Below, piece by piece: positions 9,345 through 21,900 of a stretch of DNA of 40,160 nt. Origin of the DNA: Acanthaster planci (lineage: Eukaryota; Echinodermata; Asteroidea; Valvatida; Acanthasteridae); assembly GCF_001949145.1 (NCBI RefSeq), contig NW_019091434.1:775980-816139 (forward strand). The letters are read 5' to 3'. Every line of letters begins with the position of its first letter. Within the stretch, counting starts at the first letter, position 1. A program made the position numbers and the translations under genes. A model generated the notes under the pieces. That model searched no databases. It saw only the letters and a program-made list of their open reading frames with translations, and was not told where the DNA came from.

Positions 9345-11940
9345 ATGGGAGCTCTTGAAGATTTCTGGTGGTTGTTCCTCGACATCCGCTGTATCCTGCT
9401 GTGGGCGTTTCTCCTCCTGCTACTTGGCTGGTTCTTTCTGCGAACTGAGAACCTCCCGCCAGGCCCATGGGGGTTACCACTCATCGGTTCCATACCGGCT
9501 CTCATCTGGGAGGTTGGCCGAGGCGTGGAACTCGAAGAAGTCTTGAGGAGGTACGCTGTCAAATACGGACCCGTGTTCCATCTGAAGATCCTTAACAAGA
9601 CGTTGGTGGTCCTCAATGACTACACCTCTGTAAAAGAAGCATTCCAGCATCCTCAGCTAAACGACAGAACCAATATGCAGATCTATGTTGAAGGGGTAAA
9701 GGGTGAAGGTAAGTCCACCGGCGCACTCAAGGGACTCCCCTCTCTGAGGTTTTCATAATGTTGTTGGAAAAATGAAGATGCATTGAACACCACCACCTTA
9801 GCTATAAATAAGTCGTAATCTCAGTCCTGTGGCGCAGCTGGGGGGTGGGGTTGAACGTTACGAGTCGACAAATCCTGGAAGTGCCACTACACATAGCAGA
9901 TTGGCTCTCTTTCTGCACGTATACATGTATATGCCAACCCTATATAAATCATGTAACGATGGCATTTTGGTTTTGACAGCATATTACTATACTTACAGCC
10001 CCAATGCAATTGCTTGTTTTCACCATTAACGAATTGGATGGCGGCGAAAATGTTTCAATCACGTGAGTTCAGACTAAAATCCCGGCTGCTGAATATTTCG
10101 GACCTTATATGACATTTTTGTGAATCTCTTCCATCAAAGGATGGAATGGATCAGAGTTAATCCACTGAATCGCCTCTGACATTCAAATGTCTGTAATTCA
10201 TGTTCGGCCGCTACGGCGATGAATTATGCTAGAGAAACTCCTCTTGACCTCCACATGCAATCAACAGCTATGAACTGTATGGCCTTTCCTTGAGAAACTT
10301 GATGTAGTCAGCTGAGAAAGAATAGTCAGGTGACCCCTATCATCCAATTAACAAATTTTTTATTTCTGCTCAAAATCTGCCATACAAAATGTGCAACACA
10401 TGTTGCTTAGCTACCAGCCGCTACATTGTTATTCAGGAGTCGCCGAGGGTTCCGTTACAAGGAACGATACAGGGAGTGATATTCAATGGCTCGGGTTTTG
10501 TTTAGTTTTCACATTTTGTAAGACGGGTAAAGATTTTAGCATTTTGATAGTAGTTCCAATTATCTCATATAACATTTCTTTCATTAATGACTTTATCCTC
10601 CAGGGATCATTGCATCATCGGGTCAGGTGTGGATGCAGAGCCGCCGATTCTGCATGAACATTCTCAGGAGCTTCGGAGTGGGTAAATCCAGCTTCGAAGA
10701 GAGAATCGGCAGAGAGGCCGAGGAACTGATAAAAGAGATGTCTGCATTCGACGGGAAGCCCCTGGACCCCAAGTCTCTCCTCATGAACGCGGTCGCCAAT
10801 GTCATTTGCTCCGTCATGTTTGGCAAACGGTATGAGTACACGGATGCTGAGTTTAGGAGATTGCTGTATTGCATCAGTCGCAACGCCGAGTTGTTTGGTG
10901 CCGGTGGCGTCATTTTGTTCTTCCCCTCGCTTCGCCACCTCCCGTTCTTCTCGACAGCCGAGCTGAAGGCGAATTTTGACTTGCTGTTGGAGTTTCTGAA
11001 TGATGCGGTCGACGCCCATCGCGCTGCCCTTGATGCCAACAATCCGAAAGACCTGATCGACATGTGCCTTTTAGAGATCAAGCAGCATGAAACTCAGAAC
11101 CAGTCTCCCTCTGTGGCGCCCTCTGGAGACCTTCCCAATTCGTCTGCGTATATTAAGGAGGAAAACCTGCATAGCATTATCTCAGATATTTTCCTTGCAG
11201 GCTCGGAGACAACGGCCACCACGCTGCAGTGGCTTCTCCTCTATGTAGCTGTCTACCCCAAGATTCAGCAGCGAGTTCAGGCCGAGATCGACGCCGTGGT
11301 TGGTCGCGACCGCCTGCCCAGGATGGCCGACAAACCGGAACTGAACTTCACGCGGGCGGTCATCTGGGAGGTCCAACGCTTGTGTCCTGTTGTCCCGTTG
11401 GGCGTCGCGCATGCTGCCGCTTCCGATACCCAGTTCCACGGTTATACAGTACCAAAAGAAACAGTTCTTGTTTCAAACCTTTTGATGGTATTTCAAGATC
11501 CCAAAGTCTGGAGAGAGCCGCAGAAGTTTGACCCCGGGAGATTCCTGAACGAAGAGGGAAAAGCAATCAAGGCAGATGAATTGATTCCATTCAGTGTCGG
11601 TGAGAACCAAAAATTAAACAAATAGAAACAAAGACATCCCCAAAACAAAACGAACGAACAAACGAAAATAACTCAAAATGTAAGCATAAAAATCTACCCT
11701 CTGTCAGATGACACTTAAAAATGGAATAATATAAATCTTTTCGTTGCTTTTGTTTTAGGTAAACGCAGCTGCATCGGGGATAACCTGGCGAAGATGGAGC
11801 TATTCATCTTCTTCAGCTATTTCATGCATCAGTTTACCGTCAGGAAGCCGGACGACTCGCCCCCGTTGTCTCTAAAGGGAAATGTTGGTCTAATCAATCC
11901 GCCTGTGCCATTCCAAATCTGTATATGTAAGCGCGAGTAG
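9345..11940 (+). CDS. CYP2-like cytochrome P450 copy 3 (513 aa, intact, three exons)
   Basis: Exons are 9345-9708, 10604-11599 and 11759-11940. Both introns are phase 1 and split glycine codons: donor GTAAGT / acceptor CCAG, then donor GTGAGA / acceptor TTAG. ATG 9345 opens a strongly hydrophobic anchor (about residues 5-32), then the hinge LPPGPWGLP. Later motifs are C-helix WMQSR, I-helix AGSETT, K-helix EVQR, a meander FDPGRF in which the usual acidic residue of PERF is Gly, and heme loop FSVGKRSCIGD. All core P450 residues are present, so the enzyme should be an active ER monooxygenase. The linker before the I-helix is longer than in copy 2. The 182-nt last exon equals the coding length of the last exon of vertebrate CYP2C genes. 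It shares a divergent spacer with copy 2. Substrate is unknown. Confidence 0.95.
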
Positions 11941-11945
11941 TTCAA

Positions 11946-11951
11946 AATAAA
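11946..11951 (+). terminator. AATAAA just after the copy 3 stop; second candidate ATTAAA at 12119-12124
   Basis: AATAAA begins six bases after the TAG of copy 3, and ATTAAA follows at 12119-12124 about 180 bases downstream. The second would give a more usual 3' UTR length. Transcript ends are needed to choose between them. Confidence 0.35.
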
Positions 11952-12971
11952 GGAAAAAGAGGGCGTTCTAGCATTGCAACAGTGCATGTTTCCCTGCATG
12001 ACCGTTGTGCAAGTTAATGCAAATTTTGACGTACATGTACATCGTACATTTACTGAATATGAACATGTATTCGTGCAGCGCACTCAATGTTGAATGATAA
12101 CATGGTGAACATCCGAAGATTAAAGAACAGCACAGAATCAATATTATATTGGTTTATGCGATACACCTTTTAAACTTCACAGCCATTTCTGTCCATTATC
12201 ACAGCTATCAAAATATATGACCAATGATCTTGTACACATGCAACCTTTATATTGACTTCATTGCTATAATATATCTTCATATTATATTGAAAACGAAGGC
12301 CTTTTCAAACGTTTATCTAGCGGTTGCGAGGGCTAAGTTTTCCCAAAGACAAGTTGTCTTTTAGGAAGAAAGCGCATTCGAAACCGTACTGCCACATATT
12401 GGGCTGGACAGTGAACCGCTAGGAAGTTTTCCGGAAAAAATTGCCCCCGTTTCGACCCACAACCTGAATACAACTGATGTCGTCTCCAGCGATATTCAAC
12501 GCAAATGTTTAGCGACATCAAATCTGCTTCCCTTAAACGCGTTTGCCTGAAGCATGAACTGGCCTGAATGGGATAGCTAGTGGTTAGAATCATAACTACG
12601 GGTTTGACGGCAGTTGATGGTGATATACAGTTTTACTCTTGATATTGGTGCTGCCGTGATGCGTTATTCATGTACCAGTGATTTAGTCTACCCATTTTAT
12701 TGTGCATTGATAAGCCTATTTAAAATGAATACTTGTCATAGATGATATTTTATGAAAAAAAAGCAGTAGATTCACACGGATGGCTTTAAGTGATCAAACT
12801 CCAAAAATAATATCGACTGACTCATGAAGTTCGACAACCGGAGGCTAGGCCTGGACCGGCACCACGCCACACACGAGATGCGCTGATCACCCAGAATAAA
12901 GGAATTCCCCTCCAAGGATTCTGATGTAAGGGAGTCGGTACACGTACCTAAATGTGTACACGTACACGTAT

Positions 12972-13014
12972 NNNNNNNNNNNNNNNNNNNNNNNNNNNNN
13001 NNNNNNNNNNNNNN
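12972..13014. other. Assembly gap (43 N) inside an ACACGTA-type simple repeat
   Basis: Forty-three undetermined bases are flanked on the left by TACACGTACACGTAT and on the right by ACACGTATG. The gap therefore probably covers a short tandem repeat of the ACACGT/ACACGTA kind. The true length may differ from 43. Confidence 0.95.
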
Positions 13015-14879
13015 ACACGTATGTTTATTTAACTTGTTCACCTTACGCGCTTTCATGGGAACGGGTACATCACCCCTTCTAGTGTTTCTTCGATTTAAAC
13101 TCTAGCCCTACATCTCTTCCAAAAATGCATTGTATGGTCCAGAAAACAAGATAACAAATGTGATGATTCTTACAAATGCTTTGAGCTACGACATGCATTC
13201 CATTCATTGTTGTGTTGGCTCGCTGGAGAATCTTGACTCATGGCCCTTAATTATATGCGATTGTTCCTTTTTTCGGCTTATACTGGGTCCAATTGTTATT
13301 CGCGTGGGATGCGCAACTTTTGTCCCAGTCATCACCATGCACAGCACATGTATCCAAGGAATACACACATGTACATGTATAGTCAGCAGTGTTCGGTTTT
13401 TATCATGGTCATTATGTAGGCCTACACGTATAATCAACCAGGCATGCATGTCAGTGCTTGTATGGGTAATTTTGATACCACTTTGTTCTGGCAAGCAGCG
13501 CAAATTTAGGAACCTCATTGGCGTGATATCCTGCTGTGGAACTTTGCCAGGAATCAATTAAGAAGAAGTCATTCCATTGTCCACGCACAATAAAAGTCAA
13601 CTATATTCTTGACAATTTGTGACATCGATCTCGCCTACCGCAAGAAATTGGAAAATACACGACATTTGATGGCATGCACATCAAGTGAAAATGCATTAAC
13701 ATTGTCAGTTCATCACATTGGTACATCGATTGGTAAGTTTACAGTGTTGAGTTTGTTTGATTCACTCACTGATCCATTTTCCAGTATTCACGGATTGTTC
13801 CTTTCTCACATTCTCTGTTAAAAGTAGGAATAGTTGGGATAAAACGTAGGGTAAATACGCCACGCATGGACACGAAACCTTGAAAATAAGTCGAGAAAAT
13901 CATTAAAAATATTTTGAACAGAAAAAATTAAATCAAGCGAGCGGTAAAAATTTCAAATTTGAATACTTAGATAGTACAAGAAAATAAAAAATGAAGCATG
14001 GAGAATTGAACTTTTGAAAAGGGCGAAAAAGTAGAGATAAAAATTGAGGATTTAATATATTGCAGTTGAAATGGATATATATATACAATCGCCTCCGGGA
14101 ATGAAATATCCAAATAAAAAGAGTATTTTATACTCTTCCCCATAAAATCAAGATCTTTGCAATCGCCAACAAAATTGAGCTCAAAAAATACGAGAAGAGC
14201 ATATTGAACACAACCATGCGTAGAAAACAAAAAACGGCAAGAGACAACTTGTAAAAGTAACAGTGTAACAGAATTCCTTGAATGTGTGGCTATTTTAACG
14301 GATTTATTTCGTGCATTAAAAGACATGTATTTTGGCATGTGAGATCAACGAATCGTCGTATATTTGAGGTATCTTTAACATCCCATGGACAAAGTGGTGT
14401 ATTTTCACGTCCCGAAGAAAAAAAGCTAAAAACACGGGAAAATGCCCCACATCCGCTGAAGTTGCTGTTTATTCTTGCTGTATTGCTGTTGGTTGTTTTG
14501 GCTCTTGGGAAATAACGTCTTACCACTAAACATTGGGGTTGATAATGGCACACCCTCTTGGGGACATAATTCTCCCCGCCCTAACCCTCGAAAATAACGC
14601 CCAGGGTCATCTAGGAACTTGAAGCAGGCAATGAGAGAGCAACTCTGCACGTCGCGTATTAACAAAGAAAACATCTTTTGGGAGAGGCGACTGTTCTATT
14701 GTGCGTTTTACATGCATGGTGCCGGGCTATCTCTGGCAGAAGAATTCATGTGTACACATATCATGTATATCGAAAAGAAACCTCATTTCTTAGGTATGGA
14801 AAGCCTCTGGTTCTCCGCCCTGACTATCCCATAATGCACTTAAATCCGGTCGGTATTGACATCAAGGCATTATGCAAAT

Positions 14880-15120
14880 ACTGTACCCTTAGAATACCGC
14901 AACGTCCTTGCCCCCTTTCAACCTGCAATCAGCAGAAGAGTGGACGCCGAAACAAAACGGACCGAACTGACGCTGGGACAAAGTGCCTTACGGGATTCTG
15001 GATCCACTTGTCCCTTCTTTATTCCGGTTCTGTTCAAGGCCCAGTTGCAAGCCACTCCTGCCCAAATGCAATAGACGCAAACAATACCGGAAATGGAGGG
15101 CGGCAAGATGGAATTTAAGA
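14880..15120 (+). repeat. Dispersed repeat block, copy C (empty site of the foldback element)
   Basis: This aligns with 3215-3640 but lacks the 174-bp foldback insertion: here GAACTGACGCTGGG runs straight on to ACAAAGTGCC. It contains the word TTATTCCGGTTCTGTTCAAG followed by GCCCAG and GCCACTCCTGCCC, a variant of which recurs about 210 bases later in copy D. The block ends about 640 bases upstream of the TATA box of P450 copy 4. Confidence 0.65.
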
Positions 15121-15164
15121 GGACGTTTTCGATGGAGGGCCCAGACCGAATCTTTCCTCCCCTT

Positions 15165-15330
15165 GCAGCCGAATTTTGACAGGTCTTTTGCCGTCGGGCT
15201 TCAGTACGTTGTTTGATTCTGTTTTTCAGGTTCTTTTCAAAGCCCAGTAATTTTTTCCAGCCACCCTTTTCCAAATACACGCAGGCGTGACAGACAAGAA
15301 GACAGAATCTAAAAGAGTTTCCGAGAGTGA
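15165..15330 (+). repeat. Dispersed repeat block, copy D
   Basis: This aligns with 4740-4910 (TTTTGACAGGT, TTCAGTACGTTGTTTGATTC, GGTTCTTTTCAAAGCCCAG, TTTTCCAGCCA). Its core is also a divergent relative of copy C's core, so the family may have arisen as roughly 200-bp units in tandem. It is non-coding in any consistent frame. Confidence 0.6.
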
Positions 15331-15758
15331 AAAAAATCAATCGGAATTCTTGCTTGTCCAGGTTGGTTATTTAGCATACAAAAGCTTACCGCCTTAAGTT
15401 CTAGTGCTGCGAGCTGGCGGGCGAACACTTGTACAGGCATGAACAAAGGGAATACGTTACCAGCATACCAAGTTTCAAGACACCTTCAGACAAACGGCAA
15501 ACGAGTGTACTGTCAGCCGACATTCAGTAAATAATCTGTTTTTGATGTGATATGGGACACTACGATAGCGTACTAGTGCCATGAAATAAGTGATTTCAAA
15601 TCGTGGAGTATATTTTTCAAAGTCTGTTTTTCATTAAACAGATGGCACTACTAGGCTTTCGTAGAACAGCCAACATTGAGCCTCAGTGTTTTGCATATGA
15701 GCGACGCAGCCCGTACTTGACCCGCTTTTCGCCGGCCTAACCAAGTGTAGCAAGGTAG

Positions 15759-15766
15759 TATATAAA
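15759..15766 (+). promoter_or_regulatory. TATA box of P450 copy 4
   Basis: TATATAAA followed by GCCGC lies 159 bases before the copy 4 ATG. A start site about 30 bases downstream (near 15790, TTTCACACATCAGCC) would give a 5' UTR of about 135 nt. It is the clearest core-promoter motif in the P450 cluster; copies 2 and 3 show nothing comparable. Confidence 0.6.
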
Positions 15767-15924
15767 GCCGCTTGAAGCTAGTTGGATTTCACACATCAGC
15801 CTAACTAGATCACCTTGTCAAAGTTAATGATTTGAAGACGCCAAGTCGTTTTTTTTTTAATTTCCATTAAACTTCATAATTGGAGTCGTGTTCGCTTGCG
15901 AATAGTCTGAAAAATTCCTCAACC

Positions 15925-18900
15925 ATGTCAATGATCTCGCAGCTAGGCTGGATGCTTGCTAGTGTTACGCCCGTGCACGTCTTACTCTGCGGCGTGGTTT
16001 GCCTTATCTCATGGTGGTGGTGCCGGCAATCCGCGGCGGGCCTGCCTCCAGGACCCTGGGGTGTGCCAGTGTTGGGGCTCCTCCCGCGGGTCTTCCTTGA
16101 GCAGCGCCGAGGCTCCCATCCTCACCTCCTCTTCACAGAGTACGCCCGGCACTACGGACCGATCTTCAGCGCCAGGATCGTCAACAAGACGCTGGTGGTC
16201 CTCAACGACTATGATTCGGTGAGGCAAGCCTTCCAGAATCCGAACTTGAGCGACAGGCCGCCGAGTACTCTGATCGCAGAAGCGATGAAAAGTGAAGGTA
16301 GGCCTGCTATTATCACTCGGTGTTAATCACTGTAAAAATATAGGCCCCACTTATTGTTGATGTTCAAGCGGTAATTTGGATTAACGGTAATGAAAGAAAG
16401 ACGGTTTTTGGTCTGTTTAATTTCCCTTCCACAAACATGTCACTTTAAGAAGCTGCATCATTTAGCCTCCCCCTTCAGAAAGGATTTAAAAAAGAAAAAA
16501 GTTGCCCCTCCTGAAAAAAATTGGCCTTCCCAACTATTCCAGTTTGGTTATACTTCCTTGCAGAAATTACTTAATCTGTTAATTTTTGGAAGAATTTCAC
16601 AGGATTAGAGGGCGACCTTTCGGCAAAAGCTTAGCAGTGAAAACGTTCTTTGTACGATGAAAAGAGGGTATCATTTTAATAACCACTTTCCGGCAAATAT
16701 AATTTATATGTGAAACACGTACTCTTTTGTCAACAGTATATAGGCGCAGTAGACCGTGCACAACCTCTGTCCCCAAATTACAATAGTTCGCATTTCCTCG
16801 AAACTCGCCGCGCGCCGAATACAGAGCTTTTTTTTACAATAGAGCAAGTGTGTGTGCTAAATTTGTAAACGCAGAAGGCCGACAAGTAGGTCTAAGGAAG
16901 CGCAAACACGTCCAAACAATCGAGTTCAAAGGAAAGTTTCTCGTCTAAGTTTGCTTCCTTTATTGCCTCAGCTGCCTCTTACATTTTGACTTTCTTTTGT
17001 TTTTCTGTGAAAACATTTGGTGCTAAACGTAAATGCGAAACATTTCTGGTTATACCGGAAATTCCTCTAGACACAAAACAATCGGGAAAAATGTCACGAG
17101 AAACCATCCACCATCTTGGAAAATCCGCCATCTTAAAGAGAGAATAAAAAGGCCACCCCTTTAAGACAAACTTGGCCGAGATTTTTTTTTTCACCTGACC
17201 TCAAATAGGCCATGAACCTGAAGGTCTGGGGGAATGGCAGCTTCCTAGTTATACTGCATACATGTACAGTATACCTCTTCTATGCACGTACAGCCCTTTT
17301 TCCAGACTGTACAACCAACCGTCACAATAGCAATTTTAAAGGGTCCATACGATTTGCCTTTTTCATGCGCTTTTTTTGTAACTTTATGCTTCCCTTATAT
17401 GTATGAAACTATTTCGACATAGGGTTATGTGTTTTGAAAATTGCGCACCGTACATTTAAATTAGTCCAGCAGTTTTCGGGACAACTGCATGTGGGGGGTT
17501 GTTTTTGTGACGTCAATCGAAATTTGCACCCCCAAAAAATCCAGTGTGAAATTAGCTTCAGGAGCCCTTGGTGAAACGAAGCCGGGCGAAAACGAAACTG
17601 TTACCCACTAGTTTTAGTTTTAGTTCCTCGTAACCCCGCTGGGGTTTTGAGTGCCGGCTCCTCCTACCCCCCCCCTGTGTGTTCTTTCCATTCTTGTGAA
17701 ACTAGAAACAAGACGGGTTAGAGTCAAACTGACTGACACTAACTTCAAAAAGACTGAAATACTTCAGAAGCGAATTCGTTTGTGTGAAGGAAACTGCAAT
17801 TCCCGTAATGTCCCGACTCTCAACCGCTGAGAGTAAACTTTCACTTGAACAGAGCTGCACTGTTTTGAAATACGACAATTTGACAGGAAGTACGTGTACA
17901 TGTATGCCAGAATTGGGTGTGTGCCAAGTTTATGCACGGTTCCACAAATTGCTCTTCCATTCAGTCACTAAAGTAATCCAATGCAGTGCCAAGACTTGGG
18001 TGGCTTAACTACAGTGCAAGATTGGTGAAGGTTAGAGTATCACGCAAGCTACTTCAAGTGGTATACTCTTTTCCAGGGAAGAGCGTCAAGTGGCCCTTTT
18101 TCTTTTCGCCAGAAGATTTGATTTTTCTTGTCTTACCGACTACGAGAGTTTTCCTTATTTAACAGTCACCACGGGCTGGTTCGTGTCTTCTTAACGGGCC
18201 ACACGTACACCAAAGTATCGAGCAAAGACCAAAGCAACCTGTCGAAGTGAATAATAACACCAACAGTGTGTAATACTAACTATCTCTAAAATGATGCTCC
18301 TTTGCCGTAGTACTAATTATTAGCCATTCAGAACGCACTACTTATGCGAGTGATTCCGACGAACAAGCAGAGTAAAGGCCGGTTCCTACTTTCAGCGCGA
18401 TAAACGCGAATTTATGAGAGTCGGTCAAATATTTTAGCTACAAATTCGCAGAAGTTGAACACGTTTCAACTGTGGTGAAAATTTGCTGCCATTATTCGCG
18501 ACGCCTTTAACGCTGTCGCTCCAGCTGGTGATTTGTAGTAAATGTGAATTTGTTTTCATTTTTCTGTTGGCCAGGTTGCAACTTCAAGACAAAACATTAG
18601 GGGGATAAGATATGTATATCGCAATTATGAGATGCCGATTGATTAGGCCTATTTTTACAACTGATGAGACTTTTGAAGTGAACATTTTTTATTAAGTCTG
18701 CGTTCAGTGAGTGAATATTCGCACATGCTTCGATATCTTTGTCCATAAATAGTGAGACATTGCGGCGCGCACTTTTTATTAATAAAGTAGGTGTACTCTG
18801 GCTACTGAGTCAGTCATATGTGAAGTAGATGGAGAACAGGGAGGGAGCCAACACACAGCCGTGCTCGACGCCTTGGTTCACAATAAACTGAGATTGTGCC

Positions 18901-21900
18901 GTTGAGGGAGACTCGGGCCATCATGCCAGTGTGACCGCCTTTAGAACAGCCATAGTGACGCAGAAGAGACCAGAGACACTGGTAAAGTCGATGAAAAAGA
19001 TGTACAAGGATACGTTCTGTTCGATAGCTTTCTCTTGCAGCTGGAGCACTGTGAAGATTACATCGATCGTTGATGCGGAAGCCACACTGCGACTCAGGGA
19101 GAACTGCATCGAGGATCAGAATCACTTTGAAAAGCATTTTGCCAGCGGTTGAAAGAAGTGAGATGCCTCAGTAGTTGCTGCAATCTTGCTTGTTGCCTTT
19201 CTTCTTGAAGATGGGGATGGCAGTAGCGTCCGTGAACTCCCGTGCCACATGCTTCTCATTCCAGATAGCTGAGAGGACGTCATAGAGAGCACTGGTGATC
19301 TGTTATCATCCATTGTGGTAGATCTCCACTTGCCATCCATTCCGGGAGACTTGTTTGAGGCAAGGCTTCGTACGGCCTGTCGCACTTCATCTATGAGCAG
19401 AGGATCATCAGCACTGAGAAGCATTGGACTCAGCGATTCTGTCAAGAATCGAGATCTCAGCGTTTGGTCTTTGGTTCAGGAGCTGGGCAAAGTGTGTCCG
19501 CCATAGTTCAAGGTTATCACCCTCTCAGTCTGCTGGAGGAGCAGCTGATTGGCAATGGCAGACCCAGTGCCAGAAGTACCCTGTAGCCTTGATCCCTTGG
19601 GATTGCCAGACCAGAAGAAGGTGTGGGTCTTCTCCCTCCTGTCTCCTGTGACCAGGAGCTTCATCGCTGAGAGAACAGCGATGTCCACATCAAAAACATC
19701 GAGCTCCTCGCCAAGCAGAGCAGTTCGTCTCTTGGGGAGGTTGGGGTTGTCGTCGAGGAGGGTTCGCACGTTCCAACATACGATCTGTAGCTTTGATTTG
19801 AGGTTTCACCCACTGAGAAGGAGAACCCACTGAACGTAAGGCAGGCAGCCAGGTTGATTAAAGGGTGAACCTTTTACCTCACGTTTTCTAGAGGCGTCCT
19901 CGGATTGAGGCAGGCGGGGCATTCCTTGAAAAAGGCCGCCTGATCGCTCAGGAAGGACCTCACAGCACCTCACCCGTCAGAGGCTGTGCGACCATCACTC
20001 CTAAGCCGCACAAATACAAGTTCTTGCTACCGCTTTCCTGCTTCTCAAACCTACTGGCACCATAAGAGGCCTTGTCACTTTGCGACTCGGAGTTCCCGAA
20101 GTGGCCCGCACAAAAATTAGGTGAGGGGAACATTGTGCGGGTACTCTCCCTCCCTCTGGGTTATGTGGCTGGAGAATCAAGTGGCAGGAAGAAGATCCAG
20201 ACGACTGGGCCAGCAACTTGACTGCCCAGCAGTATCAGACTCATGATGCCGATAATCTTCAAAGATGTAATATTTCTAAGATGTACAAGGCACTTGGCCG
20301 AATTCCTCCTGTCGCTGCTCCGTGATGTTGAAGACGGCAGAAAAAAAATGCAAAGATTCACAGCACATTGTTATACAGGTGCACTCATACCTGCGTATTA
20401 AAAGAGATAAAGGTAGTTGCCGATCTGACTTCTCCTTCACGAACAGTACTCATCAAGTAGCCACTTTTTATTTCATATTGCTGTGCACGTAGGCCTGATT
20501 ATAAATTCCACAACCCAACGGCTGTTACATTAATGGTAGTGCCGAATTAGTTGTAACCGTGCGCAATCCCGATGACCAATTACTATTGTCTTGTCCGCCA
20601 TTGTTCTTTTCAAAATAGCGTCATCAGTTATTAAATTACAGGAAAGATTGGGCTGGCAATGACAACATTCAACCGTATTTCATGATCGGAAGATCATAAC
20701 TGCGTATTTGAAACCCTTTTGGACTCTGGAGGCAAACTAACCTCATGTTTTACATCTGCTGTAAAGTTCAAATCAGGTAAATTTGAATAATGCAGAAAGT
20801 TAAGACTAAGGGGTATAACATATTCGGCATAATTAACTGGATGATCGTGGATACAGGTATAAACATGAACAGTCATCTGCAGACTGCATTTTATGACGTC
20901 ACCCTCGTGGTATGATGTACTAAAATAGAACTTTCCAGTCTTGACTGGAAATAATGATACATTGTGACCAATGTCAACATATATTTTAATACGTTTATTA
21001 TTTCCATTGGTTGTCAGGCGTTGCTATGGCTTCGGGGGAACCGTGGAAGGACCTCAGACGATTCTGCCTGACCGTCTTGAGAAGCTTCGGCGTGGGTAAG
21101 TCCAGCTTTGAGGAGCAGATCGGCGCGGAGGGCCGAGCGTTGGTTCAGACGATGACCAGCTACGGTGGCCACCCCTTCGACCCCAAGTACCTGATCGGCA
21201 ACGCCGTGGCTAACGTAATCTGTTCGGTCGTGCTCGGAAAACGATACGAGTACTCAGACGCAAACTTCTCCTACCTGATGCGAGTGTTCCATCGGATCGT
21301 CAATCACGTTGGGTCCGGGGGACTCTTGAACGCCGTCCCGGTCATGCGCGTGTTCACGCGCAACAAGGCAGACGTCTACGCGAGCTTCGGCGAGTTCAGG
21401 AGCTTTATCCTCTCCGTTGTTGAGTCTCACCGAGCGACATTGGACCCAAAGAACCCACGGGATTTCATTGACGTCTTCCTGAATGAAATTGAAACCAACG
21501 AAAAAGCCATGTCGAATGGCACTATCCAAGAAAACGGTTCCACTTCCACGAGCGGTTTCGTGGCTAAGAAGAGCATCCCTCCTAATGGTCTCCCACGGAC
21601 GCATCACCCTCACCTCAGCGACAAGCGCATCGTGGGCACCATTGGGAACCTGTTCGCAGCTGGCATGGAGACTACTGCCACCACTCTCCTCTGGGCCCTC
21701 CTGTACATGGCTGCCTACCCAAAGATCCAGGAGCGAGTCCAGGCAGAGATCGACGCTGTGGTCGGTCGCAATCGCCTGCCCGTGATGGCAGACAAACCGG
21801 AGCTTCACTTCACCCAGGCCGTGCTGCTGGAGGTGCAGCGGATTGCGGTGGTGACCCCACTCGGGATACCGCACGCAGCGGCATCAGACACTGAGGTGTT

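Larger units (their letters stand above)
11941..15758. other. Intergenic region between P450 copies 3 and 4
   Basis: No credible gene. It holds an assembly gap (12972-13014) and a repeat pair near 14880-15330. The remainder is AT-rich sequence with scattered TACATGTA words. ORFs such as 13130-13561 and 13967-14338 have no recognisable domain. The stretch around 14080-14240 is especially A-rich and carries TATATATA (about 14078-14088) with no gene attached. Confidence 0.5.

Noticed and set aside
10615-11081. Long minus-strand ORFs within P450 copy 3 (likewise 21254-21874 within copy 4 and plus-strand ORFs at 6237-7146 within copy 2)
   Set aside because: Shadows of GC-biased P450 exons; the sense frame carries all P450 motifs and proper splice sites.
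15880-15924. N-terminal extension of P450 copy 4 to 15880
   Set aside because: The frame is open, but the first codon is TTG. The ATG at 15925 is in good context and begins the membrane anchor.
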